Positions 42,990 through 53,020 of a stretch of 64,000 nt of DNA are shown piece after piece (within the stretch, counting starts at the first letter, position 1; each line of letters opens with the position of its first letter). The DNA comes from AP-15 sp963737145. Lineage in GTDB: Bacteria; Pseudomonadota; Alphaproteobacteria; ATCC43930; CGMCC-115725. The notes beneath the pieces were generated by a model. It saw nothing but the letters and a program-made list of their open reading frames with translations. It searched no databases and had not been told where the DNA came from. A program made the position numbers and the translations under genes. The stretch covers positions 62,001 to 126,000 of the forward strand of contig CAVTRO010000007.1 in the NCBI GenBank assembly GCA_963737145.1. The letters are read 5' to 3'.

Positions 42990-43949
42990 CTAGCGGTAGG
43001 CGATGCGAGGGTCGAGCCAGCCATAGAGGACGTCGGCAAGCAGGTTGAACAGGATCACCAGGCAGGCGAACACAAACGTCACCGCCATAATGACCGGCGT
43101 GTCGTTGGCGAGGATCGAACTGATCAGCAGCGATCCGATGCCGGGGATGCGAAAGATCTGCTCGGTGACGATGGCGCCGCCGAACAGTGCCGGCATCTGG
43201 AGCGCGACCAGGGTCACTACCGGGATCAACGCATTGCGCACGACATGCTTGATCACGACCATGCGCTCGGGGAGCCCCTTCGCGCGGGCGGTGGTGACAT
43301 AGTCGAGCCGACTTACTTCGAGCACCGAGGAGCGCACATAACGGGTCCAGGAGGCCGCCTGCAACAGGGCGAGCACCGCCACCGGCATTGCCGATTGTTT
43401 GAACTGCTCCCAGTACCAATCCCAGCCGGTGGCGTTGAGGTCGGTGCGGTAAACGAATGGCAGCCAATCGAGATGGATGCTGAACAGCAGGATGAACAGA
43501 AGACCGGTGAAGAATGTCGGCAATGAAAAGCCGATGAACGCCAGCAGATTGGCAATCTGGTCGAAGATCGAGTAGGGCCGCACTGCCGAATACACGCCGA
43601 CCGGCAGAGCGATCAGCAGCGCCAGGACCTGCGACGACCCGATGATGAACAAGGTGGCCGGCAGCCGCTGGAGGATCAGGGTATCGACATCCATCCGGCT
43701 GACGAACGAGAAGCCCCAATCGCCATGCAGCATCGCGGAAAGCCAGTGCAGATAGCGCAGCGCGATCGGATCATCGAGCCCGAACTTCGCGCGCAATGCG
43801 GCCCCCACCTCGGGCGGGACATTCGGGTTGCTGGCGAGCTCGCCGAACGGGTCGCCGGGCGCCAGCGCCAGCACCGCAAACAGCACGACGCTGATCCCGA
43901 GGAGGCTCGGGACCGCGATCAGCAAGCGCCGGAGCAGGTAGCGGCCCAT
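42990..43949 (-). CDS. Peptide-type ABC transporter permease (DppB/OppB family)
   Basis: A 319-residue permease with intact frame. MGRYLLRRLLIAVPSLLGIS and VVLFAVLALAPGDPF form TM1 and the typical periplasmic lead. The EAA loop is TTARAKGLPERMVVIKHVVR, and the C-terminus reads LLADVLYGWLDPRIAYR. It pairs with the DppC-type subunit encoded four bases downstream. The ATPase genes normally found beside such permeases are not in the window. Confidence 0.93.
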   Translation of the reverse strand: MGRYLLRRLLIAVPSLLGISVVLFAVLALAPGDPFGELASNPNVPPEVGAALRAKFGLDDPIALRYLHWLSAMLHGDWGFSFVSRMDVDTLILQRLPATLFIIGSSQVLALLIALPVGVYSAVRPYSIFDQIANLLAFIGFSLPTFFTGLLFILLFSIHLDWLPFVYRTDLNATGWDWYWEQFKQSAMPVAVLALLQAASWTRYVRSSVLEVSRLDYVTTARAKGLPERMVVIKHVVRNALIPVVTLVALQMPALFGGAIVTEQIFRIPGIGSLLISSILANDTPVIMAVTFVFACLVILFNLLADVLYGWLDPRIAYR

Positions 43950-43973
43950 TACCCTATGCTGATGCAGAGAGGG

Positions 43974-45777
43974 TCACGTTTCGCGGTACCAGTCTTTCAG
44001 GTTCCAGAAATCATTGTCCCAGCCGCTCAAGGTCGCTCTGAGCTTGTTGGACATCGCGGCCACCCAGCGGCGGTTCACGACCGGGATCACGACCACGTCG
44101 TCCACAACCATATCGTTCATTTTGATGAACAACGCGGCTCGCTTGACCGGGTCGAGCTCGCTCCTGGGCCGCACGAAAGATCTTGTCGTATTCCTCATTG
44201 CGCCAGCGTGTCGGGTTGTTGCCCTGCCATTTATTGTCTTTCGAAGCGATCTCCCAAGACACGAACTGCTGCATGAAACGTTCCGGATCGGGGACTGAAG
44301 GCGAGCCGATCGTATACATTTGAATGTCCGAGTAAAATTTTCTCGCGGTATCGGGATTTGCCACATCGGAGGAGAAATAGACCGACGCCGTCACCGACTT
44401 CAGCTCGATGTCGATGCCCGCTTTTTGGCAGGCCTGCTTCACAATCGCCTGGGTCTTCTGGCGCGGCGCATTGATCGAGGTCTGGAATACGAGCTTTAGT
44501 TTTTTGCCATCCTTGGCGCGGATGCCGTCAGGCCCGCGCTTCCAGCCAGCCTCTTCCAGCAGCTGATTGGCTTTGTCGACATTGAACTCCCATTTCGTGT
44601 TCTTCGAGACATAAGCGCTCCGGATTGTTGAGGAAATTTCCGGTCGCGACCCCGGTGCGCCCGTATATGTACTTCTCGACCGAGGCGCGATCGACGAGGA
44701 GGCGGAGCGCCTGCCTGACGGCCGGATCGCTGAACAGTGGGTGCTTCGTCTTGGGGCTGGACCGCTCGCCGTCGACCTCGGTCCACGGATCGGCGAAGTT
44801 GATCTGGATGTGCTCGATCGCCCGGCTCGGCACGATCTCGGCGCGACCCTTGGCGTTGCCGGCGTTTTCGAGTCTGACAAGGATCTCGTCCTCGACCTGC
44901 ATGTTCCATGCGTAATCGTACTCGCCGGTCTGGATCACGGCGCGCGCCGCCGAGACCGCGTCGCCGCCGCCCTTCATCTCGATCGTGTCGAAATACGGCC
45001 GGTTGGCGACATGGTAGGAGGGATTGCGCTCGCCTCTGACGAGATCGCCCGGTTTGAACTCGACAAACCGATAAGGGCCGGTTCCGACCGGCTTCAGGTT
45101 TGCCGGGGCGTCGCGCGAATTGGCGCCTTTGTAGGGCTCGAACAGATGTTTCGGAATGATCATGCCCGCGCCGGCCGACGAACAGACCGGCCCAGAATGG
45201 CGTCGGCTTTTCGAACCGAACGCGCACGGTAAGCGGATCGATCTTTTCGACCTTTGCATCCCGATAATCGCCGATCGTCGTCGCCGCTGTCGCCGGGTCA
45301 GAGGCGTATTCCCAGTTGAATACGACATCATCGGCGGTGAAAGGCCGGCCGTCGTGCCACTCCACCCCTTTTTTGAGCTTCCAGGTCACCGACATGCCGT
45401 CGGCGGCGACCCCGCCATTCTCGATGTCGGGGATTTCGGCGGCAAGCACCGGCACCAGATTGCCTTCCGGGTCCCAGGCCGCCAGCGGTTCGTAAAAAAT
45501 CCGGCACCCCTCCGCGTCTTTGGCGCCGACGGCGAAATGCGGATTGAGCAGGGTCGCGGCCTGCCAGAACAACAGTTTGAGCGCCCCGCCGCCGCCGGCT
45601 TTGGTCGGCTTGTAGTCGGTTGGAGGGCGCCGTTTGCGCCAGCCCGGCATGAGCCAACAGCTGGGTCGCAAAGGGCGCCGTGAGGCCGAGGCCGACCATC
45701 CTGTGCACGAAGGTGCGGCGCGACACGCGCCTCGCCTTTACTGCGGAAATGAGCTCTCGCAGCTCTCGCTCATCCAT
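43974..45777 (-). CDS. Tat-exported family 5 solute-binding protein (first of two), four frame disruptions
   Basis: A peptide/nickel-type binding protein of about 599 residues. The N-terminus MDERELRELISAVKARR leads to a twin-arginine signal (VSRRTFVHRMVGLGLTAPFA). Family segments follow: FEPYKGANSRDAPANLKPVG, TGPYRFVEFKPGDLVRGER, FSDPAVRQALRLLVDRASVE and the C-terminal LSGWDNDFWNLKDWYRET. Frame switches lie near 45621, 45175, 44622 and 44166; each equals one extra base (1,804 minus 4 is 600 codons). GGGAGAG precedes the ATG. Confidence 0.85.
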
Positions 45778-45813
45778 AAAACTCTCCCTGACCGGCGTCT
45801 CTTCTGGGCGCCG

Positions 45814-47614
45814 TCATGTCTCGCGATACCAGTTCTTCAGATCCCACAAGACGTTATCCCAGCCACTCAAAGTCGCCCGGAGCTGACGCGACATCGCCGA
45901 GACGCCCGGGCGGTACACGACCGGGATGACCGCCGGATCTCCCACGACCATGTCGTTCATTTTGATAAACAGCGCCGCCCGCTTGACCGGGTCGAGCTCG
46001 CCCTCGGCCGCATGAAAAGCCTTGTCGTAATCGTCATTGTGCCAGCGGGTGATATTGCGGCCCTGCCATTTGTTCTCTTTGGACGCAATTTCCGAGGAGA
46101 GGAACTGGCGCATGAAGAAACCGGGGTCGGGCTCGCCCATCGTCGTCGTGAACATCTGCATATCGGCGTAGAATTTCGAGTAAGTATCCGGGTTCGCGAC
46201 GTCGGAAGAAAAATACACCGACGCTGTCACCGATTTGAGCTCGACCTCGATACCCGCCTTCTGGCACGCCTGTTTGACGATCGCCTGGGTCTTCTGGCGC
46301 GGCGCATTGATCGAGGTCTGGAAGACGAGCTTCAGCCTTTTGCCATCCTTGGCTGCGGACGCCGTCCGGGCCGCGCTGCCAACCGGCCTCGTCCAACATC
46401 TGGTTCGCCTTATCGATACTGAACTCCCATTTCGTATCTTTCGAAACGAAGCGCGGCGGGTTGTTGATAAAGTTGCCGGTCGCGAGCCCGGTGCGTCCGT
46501 AGATGTGAGCCTCTACCGAGGCGCGGTCGACGAGCAGGCTCAGCGCGTGCCGGACCGCCGGATCGCTGAACAACGGATGCTTTCGTCTTGGCGCTCGAGC
46601 GCTCGCCATCGATCTCGGTCCAAGGGTCGGTGCTGTTGAGCTCTATGTGCTCGATATTGCCGCCGGGCACGATCTCGACACGGCCCCTGGCGTTGCCGCC
46701 GTTTTCGAGCCTGAGGAGGATCTCGTCCTCGACCTGCAAGTTCCATGCGTAGTCGTATTCGCCGGTCTGGATCACCGCGCGCGCCGCCGATACGGCGTCG
46801 CCGCCGCCCTTCATCTCGATCGTGTCGAAATACGGGCGGTTGGGCAGATGATAGGAAGGGTTGCGCTCGCCCTTGACCAGATCACCAGGCTTAAACTCGA
46901 CAAACCGATAGGGGCCGGTTCCGACCGGCTTCAGGTTTGCCGGCGCTTCGCGGGAATTGGCCCCCTTGTAGGGCTCGAACAAGATGTTTCGGGATGATCA
47001 TGCCGAACTGGCCGACGAAGGGGCTCGCCCAGAATGGCGTCGGCTTTGCAAAATGTCACTCGAACGGTGAGAGGATCGACCTTTTCGACTTTGATGTCCC
47101 GGTAGTTGCCGATCGTCGTGGAGGCGGTTGCCGGGTCGGCGGCATATTCGCCGGTGAACACGACATCATCGGCGGTGAACGGATGGCCGTCGTGCCACTG
47201 CACGTCCTTCTTGAGCTTCCAGGTCACCGACATGCCGTCGGGCGCCACGCCGCCGTTTTCGATGTCCGGGGCTTCGGCGGCGAGCACCGGCGCCAAATTG
47301 CCGTCGGGATCCCATGCCGCGAGCGGCTCGTAGAAAATGCGCGAGCCCTCCTGGTCCTTCGTGCCGACGGCGAAATGCGGGTTGAGCAAGGTCGGGGCCT
47401 GCCAGAAGAGCATCTTGAGCGCCCCGCCGCCGCCGGCTTTGGTCGGCTTGTATTCGGCTTGGGTCGGGGTTTGCGCCAAGCCGGCATGGGCCAGCAGCCG
47501 GGTCGCAAAAGGCGCGGTGAGGCCGAGGCCGACCATCCTGTGCACAAAGGCGCGGCGCGACACGCGGCCTGACTTCACGGCCGCAATGAGATCTCGCAAA
47601 TCTCGCTCATTCAT
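45814..47614 (-). CDS. Tat-exported family 5 solute-binding protein (second, paralogous), four frame disruptions
   Basis: This is a close paralogue of the preceding gene, about 598 residues, starting MNERDLRDLIAAVKSGR with Tat motif VSRRAFVHRMVGLGLTAPFA. It shares YKPTKAGGGGALKMLFWQAP, LNPHFAVGTKDQEGSRIFYE and the tail LSGWDNVLWDLKNWYRET. Switches near 47047 (extra T), 46983 (extra T), 46583 (extra A) and 46357 each equal one base; 1,801 minus 4 is 599 codons. It is first in the - strand operon. The tandem duplicate implies two ligand specificities feeding one permease pair (inference). Confidence 0.85.
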
Positions 47615-47675
47615 AGGGAAGTCCCCGGCCGGCATTGCGGACAGAATCGTCATTGAAGTCGAAGTCATTCTGTCG

Positions 47676-48533
47676 TCAGTAAAGCACCGACGGCAGATAC
47701 GCGCCGGCCGGCTCGTTGTAGAGGCCGATCGTCATCAGCGTCAGTTGGTGCACGAGGCGCAAATCGTGCTGCAGGCACCAGCGAAACAGGTCGCCGTTGC
47801 GTGTCGGCACCAGGAATCCGCCGCCCGGGAAAGCAGAGGCCGATCCGATCAATGCCTTCAGGCCATTGTTGGTCTCGGCGACGGCGTGAGCGAAGAAGGC
47901 GATGTCGGCGCAGTAGCCGGTGATCTCGCCCAAATGCTCGACGACCCGAGCCGAGCCCTGCCGGATCGCATCACCGAGCTCACCACCGCGGTGGTGCCCG
48001 TGGACCCGCTGGCACAGCGCGTTGCAGGCGGGGATGTCGCCTTCCACCGCCGGCCGCACCTCATAGCCCGGCAAGCTGATCCCCAGCGGCTTGCCGTCGA
48101 GCTTCGACACCGTCTCGCGCGTCTCAAATCCGAGCTTCGTATAGAGGCAAAGCGAACGATTGTGGTAGGCCGATTGCAGGAGCCGGACCCCGGCGACGCC
48201 ACGGCGCGTACAACGCTCCATCACATCGAGCATCAGCCGACGGCCGATCGACTGGTTTTGCGCGGCGGGATCGACCGTGATCGGGCCGATGCCGGCAATC
48301 GGGCCGCGCTCGTCGAGAAAGTTGCTGCCGACCACCTTGCCGTCGCGCTCGGCAACGACCGCGTAGACCCCGGGATGGGCCAACAGCATCTTCATGAGAC
48401 GCGTCGCAATCTCCGCCGACGGGAAATCCCACGGGAAATTGTGCTCGCTCGCGATCGACTTGAACGCCTCGTAGCAGATCACTCCACAGGCCGCCGCATC
48501 CGCGGGAACGCCCTGCCGCAGGATTACATTCAT
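47676..48533 (-). CDS. GNAT-family N-acetyltransferase
   Basis: A 285-residue protein. The N-terminal GNAT domain has MNVILRQGVPADAAACGVIC, the acetyl-CoA segment ITVDPAAQNQSIGRRLMLDV (Q-x-x-G-x-G/R-like), and ESAYHNRSLCLYTKLGFETR-like LLQSAYHNRSLCLYTKLGF. The C-terminal 120 residues (ALIGSASAFPGGGFLVPTRN) resemble a second, degenerate GNAT module. The ATG at 48533 is chosen although the frame is open far upstream, antisense to the Rieske gene. It is divergent from that gene across 141 bases. The substrate is unknown. Confidence 0.8.
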   Translation of the reverse strand: MNVILRQGVPADAAACGVICYEAFKSIASEHNFPWDFPSAEIATRLMKMLLAHPGVYAVVAERDGKVVGSNFLDERGPIAGIGPITVDPAAQNQSIGRRLMLDVMERCTRRGVAGVRLLQSAYHNRSLCLYTKLGFETRETVSKLDGKPLGISLPGYEVRPAVEGDIPACNALCQRVHGHHRGGELGDAIRQGSARVVEHLGEITGYCADIAFFAHAVAETNNGLKALIGSASAFPGGGFLVPTRNGDLFRWCLQHDLRLVHQLTLMTIGLYNEPAGAYLPSVLY

Positions 48534-48674
48534 CGCTTCCCCTTTTGGCGCCTCGATGGGCACTTCGTACCAGAACACCACGGACCGTACACGCCCGAGT
48601 GTCGACCTCTTGTCCTCGACGGCCAATCGGCGGATTATCGCTGTCTGGCCGAAGGTTGGAAGAAGGGAACCACA

Positions 48675-49970
48675 ATGCTGACGCGCGAAGAAAACGAGCT
48701 GGTGACGCGGGTAGGGCCGGGCACGCCGATGGGCGACGTGTTGCGGCGGTATTGGATTCCGGCCTTGATGTCGCGCGAATTGCCGGAGGCGGACTGCCCG
48801 CCGGTGCGCGTGAAGCTGCTCGGCGAGAAGCTCGTCGCCTTTCGCGACAGCCAAGGACGCATCGGGCTTGTCGACGAGTTTTGCCCGCACCGCCGCGCCT
48901 CGCTGTGGTTCGGGCGCAACGAGGAATCCGGCCTGCGCTGCATCTATCACGGCTGGAAATTCGACTTCGAAGGCAAATGCCTCGAGCAGATGAACGAGCC
49001 GGAGCCATTCTGCCACAAGGTTCGGCTGACCGCCTATCCGACGACCGAGATCGGCGGGGTGATCTGGGCCTATATGGGGCCGCGCGATAAGATGCCGGCG
49101 CCGCCCGCCTTCGAATGGACGCAGGTGCCGGAAACCCACCGCCACGTCTCGAAGGTGTGGGAGGAGTGCAACTGGCTGCAGGCGCTCGAAGGCGGCATCG
49201 ACACCTCGCACGCGCCGATCCTGCATCGCACGATCACTCCGAACACCAGCCGCCCCGGCATTCCGGTTCAGGGGCCGTTTGTGCGCGGCCGGGCGCCGAT
49301 CCTCGAAGTCGACGTCACCGATTACGGCTATCGCTATGTCGGGATCCGCCCGCTCGACGAAGACAAGACCTATGTGCGCTCCTACCATTTCGTGATGCCG
49401 TTCACGCAAATCCGGCCACAGCAGCTCGGGCGCGCCCTGGGCGGCGGCGACCGGACCAACATCGCCGGGCACATCTGGGTCCCGATCGATGACGAGAATT
49501 GCATGGTATACAACTGGATGTACAGCTACGGCGAGGAGGGGCTGAGCGACGACGACCGCATGGAGCGCGGCAACGGCAACGGCCCCGACTATGTCGAGCA
49601 GTCGGGCGAGTTCCGCTCGTTCCGCAACGCGCGAAACAACTGGATGATCGACCGCCGGGTCCAGAAATCCGAGACCTTCACCGGTATCGACGGCATCAAC
49701 ACGCAGGACCGTGCGGTGCAGGAGGGCATGGGGCCGATCGTCGACCGATCGAAGGAATATCTGGGCCCCGCCGACCGCGCGATCATCGCAACCCGGCGCC
49801 TCTTGCTGCAGGCGGTCAAGACCGTGCAGGAAGGCGGCGACCCGCCGGGTGTCGACACCAGCTACTACTCGGCGCGCGCCATCGAAAAGATCTTCCCGCG
49901 CGAGATCACCTGGCGCGAGACCGTGCTCCCCGAGATGTATGCCGAGGACATGCCGGTCGCCGCTAAATAG
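48675..49970 (+). CDS. Rieske non-heme iron oxygenase, alpha subunit (phthalate-dioxygenase-like)
   Basis: A 431-residue ring-hydroxylating-type oxygenase. The Rieske 2Fe-2S ligands lie in DEFCPHRRASL and LRCIYHGWKFD. The mononuclear iron site is NWLQALEGGIDTSHAPILH, and the architecture (MLTREENELVTRVGPGTPMG, RRYWIPALMSRELPE) matches the phthalate 4,5-dioxygenase group. It would need a separate reductase, not visible nearby, and oxidises an unknown aromatic or related substrate. ATG at 48675 follows GAAGGGAACC. Confidence 0.92.
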   Translation: MLTREENELVTRVGPGTPMGDVLRRYWIPALMSRELPEADCPPVRVKLLGEKLVAFRDSQGRIGLVDEFCPHRRASLWFGRNEESGLRCIYHGWKFDFEGKCLEQMNEPEPFCHKVRLTAYPTTEIGGVIWAYMGPRDKMPAPPAFEWTQVPETHRHVSKVWEECNWLQALEGGIDTSHAPILHRTITPNTSRPGIPVQGPFVRGRAPILEVDVTDYGYRYVGIRPLDEDKTYVRSYHFVMPFTQIRPQQLGRALGGGDRTNIAGHIWVPIDDENCMVYNWMYSYGEEGLSDDDRMERGNGNGPDYVEQSGEFRSFRNARNNWMIDRRVQKSETFTGIDGINTQDRAVQEGMGPIVDRSKEYLGPADRAIIATRRLLLQAVKTVQEGGDPPGVDTSYYSARAIEKIFPREITWRETVLPEMYAEDMPVAAK

Positions 49971-49999
49971 CGGCGTCGCCCCCAATCGTCGAAAATCCT

Positions 50000-50025
50000 C
50001 CCTCTCCGCGCCCGGGAGGAGAGGG
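50000..50025. terminator. Bidirectional terminator-like hairpin
   Basis: An exact 8-base inverted repeat CCCTCTCC/GGAGAGGG (50000..50007, 50018..50025; 10-base loop) lies between the convergent Rieske (ends 49970) and TauD-type (ends 50054) genes. AAAAT precedes it. Such CCCTCTCC repeats are also common as dispersed elements, so the role is tentative. Confidence 0.5.
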
Positions 50026-50053
50026 CAGGGTTGAGGGTGTGCACCAGGTTGGC

Positions 50054-50892
50054 TCAGCGCGGCTTGTCGCCGGCCAGGGTTACCCGGTGCATGATGCGGC
50101 GATGGCCGTGGTAGTCGTTGATCGGGTTGTGTTGCGTGCAGCGATTGTCCCAGAAGGCGATGGATCCAGGTTGCCAGCGGAACCGGCAGGTGAATTCCGG
50201 GCGTTGCTGGTGGACCAACAGATAATGCAATAGCGAGGCGCTTTCCGCCTCGATCATCTCCTGGAAGCGTACCGTGTGGCCGGCATTGACATAAAGCGCC
50301 TTCCTGCCGGTCTCGGGGTGGGTGCGCACGACCGGGTGCAGGGCCTCATATTCGTGCTTCGCGTCAGTCTTGGCGCCGTCGCGGAGGCGGTCCTCGCGTG
50401 TCCTGGTGACGTCGGCCTTGGCCGAGGATTTGACCGCCACGAGCCCGTCGAGCAGACGCCGCATGCCGGCGGACAGTGTCTCGTAAGCAGGTACATGTTG
50501 GCGAACAGAGTGTCGCCGCCAAAGGGCGGTACCTCGCGCGCGATCAGCATCGTGCCCATCGGCGGGCATTCGAGATAGGCGGTGTCGCTGTGCCAGAGCC
50601 CGCCGAAATTGACCCTCTCATGTTCGAGCTTGACGACCGGGGTGATCTCGGGAAATCCGTCGATCCCTTTGATGAAAGGATATTCGAGGACCTCTCCGAA
50701 ACGCCGCGCAAAAGCGAGAAGCCGTTCTGGCGCCAGGTGCTGCTCGCGAAAGAAAATTACCAGGTGGTCGAGCCACGCGCGCCGGATGGCCGAGATGGTT
50801 TCGCCATCGAGCTCTTCGGTGAGATCGATCCCGCCGATCTCAGCCCCCAGCGCCCCGGCAATGCGGTGGATTTGGAGCGAGTTGCGGATCAT
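50054..50892 (-). CDS. TauD/TfdA-family Fe(II)/2-oxoglutarate dioxygenase, one frame disruption
   Basis: MIRNSLQIHRIAGALGAEIG and GIDLTEELDGETISAIRRAW begin a TauD-like protein. The iron ligands are His and Asp in GLWHSDTAYLE and the distal His in YHGHRRIMHR, with the 2-oxoglutarate Arg in that same segment. The frame breaks near 50491 (CCTGCTTACG where CCTGGCTTACG is expected), which is one missing base; 839 plus 1 is 280 codons. The family oxidises taurine, sulfonates, aryloxyacetates and others; the substrate here is unknown. Confidence 0.85.
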
Positions 50893-50914
50893 TCGGGTCG
50901 ACCTTCCGATGGAC

Positions 50915-53020
50915 TTACGCCCTCCGCGGCGCCGGCTTTATTGTTACCACGTTCGATCCTTGCGAGGGCACCTCGCGGCGCAACGCCTCGGCGACGATTT
51001 CCGCCAGCCGCTCCAGCCGATATGGCTTTTGGAGAACGAGATCACCGGCTGCCGGCGCGAACGCGGCAACGTCGGCGTACCCGGTGACGAGCATCGCTCT
51101 GAGATGACCCCAGCGCTCGCGTGCCCGTCTGATTAGCTCGACTCCGCTCATTCCGGGCATCGCCATATCCACAATCAGCAGGTCGACCGGCCCGCTCCGC
51201 GCCAGCAAATCGAGCGCCGCCGGCCCGTTCTCGGCGGCGAGCATATGATAGCCGAGATTTTCGAGGCTGCTGACCGCAACTTCCCTTACATCCGAATCGT
51301 CATCGACAACCATCAAGGTTGCCCGCTCGTGGACCGTCGCCGTTAGGGGTTCACGCTCCCGCCCTGCTGCCAAGACGCGGCCGGCACGCGGCAGGTAGAC
51401 GTTGACAGTCGTGCCGCGTCCGAGCCGGCTCTCGATATGCAGGCCACCGGCCGACTGTGTCGCCACGCCGTGCACCATACTGAGGCCGAGACCGCTGCCT
51501 TTACCGGGCTCCTTCGTCGTGAAGAAGGGCTCGACCGCCCTCTTCAGCACCTCCTCGGACATGCCCTCGCCGGTATCCGATACCGAGATCAGCACGTAGT
51601 CGCCCGGAGCGAGATCCGCAGGTGCTTCACCTCGGCTCACATTGGCGGTGCGGATCGTCAGTCGGCCGCCTCCGGGCATCGCGTCGCGGGCGTTTATCGC
51701 CAAGTTCAGCAGGACCAGCTCGATCTGCGTGGGATCGACGAGCGCGGGCCACAGCCCCTCGGTCAGCACGGTCTCGATGCGTACGGTAACGCCGATCGTA
51801 CGGAAGAGCATATCGCTGGCTTCGCTCACCAGCCGGTTCAGATCGAGCGATGTCGGGGCCAGGCGCTGCTTGCGCGAGAAGGCGAGCAGCTGATGGGTCA
51901 ATCGCGCGCCCCGTTCGGCCGCCAGCCGCGCCGCCCGCAATCGACGGAGTGATTCCTGGCTTTTCAGCCGGCGCTCCAACAACTCAAGATTGCCGAGAAC
52001 ACCGGTCAACAAATTATTGAAATCATGCGCAACGCCGGAAGTGAGTTGCCCGACGGCCTCGAGTTTCTGCGCTTGCAGCAACGCTTCCTCGGTCCGCTGC
52101 CGCTCGGCGATCTCCGCGGTTAATCGGTCATTCACCGCGGCGAGACTGCGGGTTCGCTCGGCGACCAGCCGTTCGAGCTCCTCCCGGCTGCGCTTCAGGG
52201 TCTCCCGAGCCTCGACGATGTCGGTGATATCCGTGCAGGTGCCGAACCATCGGACGGTCCGGCCTTCGTCACGAACCGGGGTCGCGCGCGCTTTGAACCA
52301 TCGATACTGGCCGTCCGCCCTGCGGATCCGCAGCTCCAAATCGTAGTCGCCTCGGCCTTGCACAACGGCCCTCCAGCATTTCCGAACCCGTTCCCGATCC
52401 TGCGGATGAAGTACGTTGCGGAGCCAGGCAGAGCCTAACTGATCTTTCTCCGGAATGCCGGTGTACTCGGCCCATTGGCGGCTAAAATAATCAGGCCGGC
52501 CGTCCGGCTGGCTGGTCCATACGAGTTGCGGCAATGCTTCGGCGAGCGTGCGATAGCGGCGCTCGCTCGCGGTCAACGCCTCGAGAGCGTCATGCACTTC
52601 GTATTGGCGCCCCCGAGCCCGCAAGGCGGCGCAGACCGCGCTCACCAAAGTCGCAGTTCCGACCGGGCGCTCCAGCAGGGTCAGATTCCCCGTTTGCTGC
52701 AGCGCGTCATGCTCCTGGCTGCACGCTTCGGCCGACGCGCCCGGCTCCAGCAGGACGATAAAGGGGAAATCCGACCAGGAAGGTTGGCGTGCGACCCAAT
52801 CGACAAGACCGCTTATATCTTGCCCGATCAGCGCTTCTTCGGTGATGACGGCGGCTCCGGCGCCATCAACCAAGCTCCGCTGCAGCTTATGCAGGTCGGA
52901 GCATACGGTGCACTCTATCCCGCGACGGTCGAGAACCGTCTCGGTTAACACCGCATCGCGGCCCACCGGGGCCAGAATCAGCACGCGGGAGCGGAAATCC
53001 GTCTCACCTGCGTGCGTCAT
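50915..53020 (-). CDS. Hybrid sensor histidine kinase (receiver-like–PAS–HisKA–HATPase–REC)
   Basis: A 701-residue soluble kinase. Residues about 10-135 resemble a receiver without the phospho-Asp (VLILAPVGRDAVLTETVLDR). A PAS domain (ALPQLVWTSQPDGRPDYFSR) and PAC follow, then a coiled coil, HisKA with H-box VAHDFNNLLTGVLGN, HATPase motifs (NLAINARDAMPGGG, DTGEGM, GSGLGLSMV) and a C-terminal receiver with Asp in LLIVDMAMPGMSG. It begins 17 bases inside the end of the KaiC-like gene, so the two proteins are made from one transcript and are probable partners. Confidence 0.93.
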   Translation of the reverse strand: MTHAGETDFRSRVLILAPVGRDAVLTETVLDRRGIECTVCSDLHKLQRSLVDGAGAAVITEEALIGQDISGLVDWVARQPSWSDFPFIVLLEPGASAEACSQEHDALQQTGNLTLLERPVGTATLVSAVCAALRARGRQYEVHDALEALTASERRYRTLAEALPQLVWTSQPDGRPDYFSRQWAEYTGIPEKDQLGSAWLRNVLHPQDRERVRKCWRAVVQGRGDYDLELRIRRADGQYRWFKARATPVRDEGRTVRWFGTCTDITDIVEARETLKRSREELERLVAERTRSLAAVNDRLTAEIAERQRTEEALLQAQKLEAVGQLTSGVAHDFNNLLTGVLGNLELLERRLKSQESLRRLRAARLAAERGARLTHQLLAFSRKQRLAPTSLDLNRLVSEASDMLFRTIGVTVRIETVLTEGLWPALVDPTQIELVLLNLAINARDAMPGGGRLTIRTANVSRGEAPADLAPGDYVLISVSDTGEGMSEEVLKRAVEPFFTTKEPGKGSGLGLSMVHGVATQSAGGLHIESRLGRGTTVNVYLPRAGRVLAAGREREPLTATVHERATLMVVDDDSDVREVAVSSLENLGYHMLAAENGPAALDLLARSGPVDLLIVDMAMPGMSGVELIRRARERWGHLRAMLVTGYADVAAFAPAAGDLVLQKPYRLERLAEIVAEALRREVPSQGSNVVTIKPAPRRA

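Noticed and set aside
41926..43719. A 597-codon - strand frame read as a fused protein
   Set aside because: It is the DppC-type permease frame running on at both ends: upstream it is out of frame with the DppB-type gene, and downstream out of frame with the peptidoglycan-binding gene.
47676..49985. A 769-codon open frame on the - strand read as one large gene
   Set aside because: Only the last 285 codons (GNAT protein) have family features. The rest is antisense to the clearly real Rieske gene and open only because of high GC.
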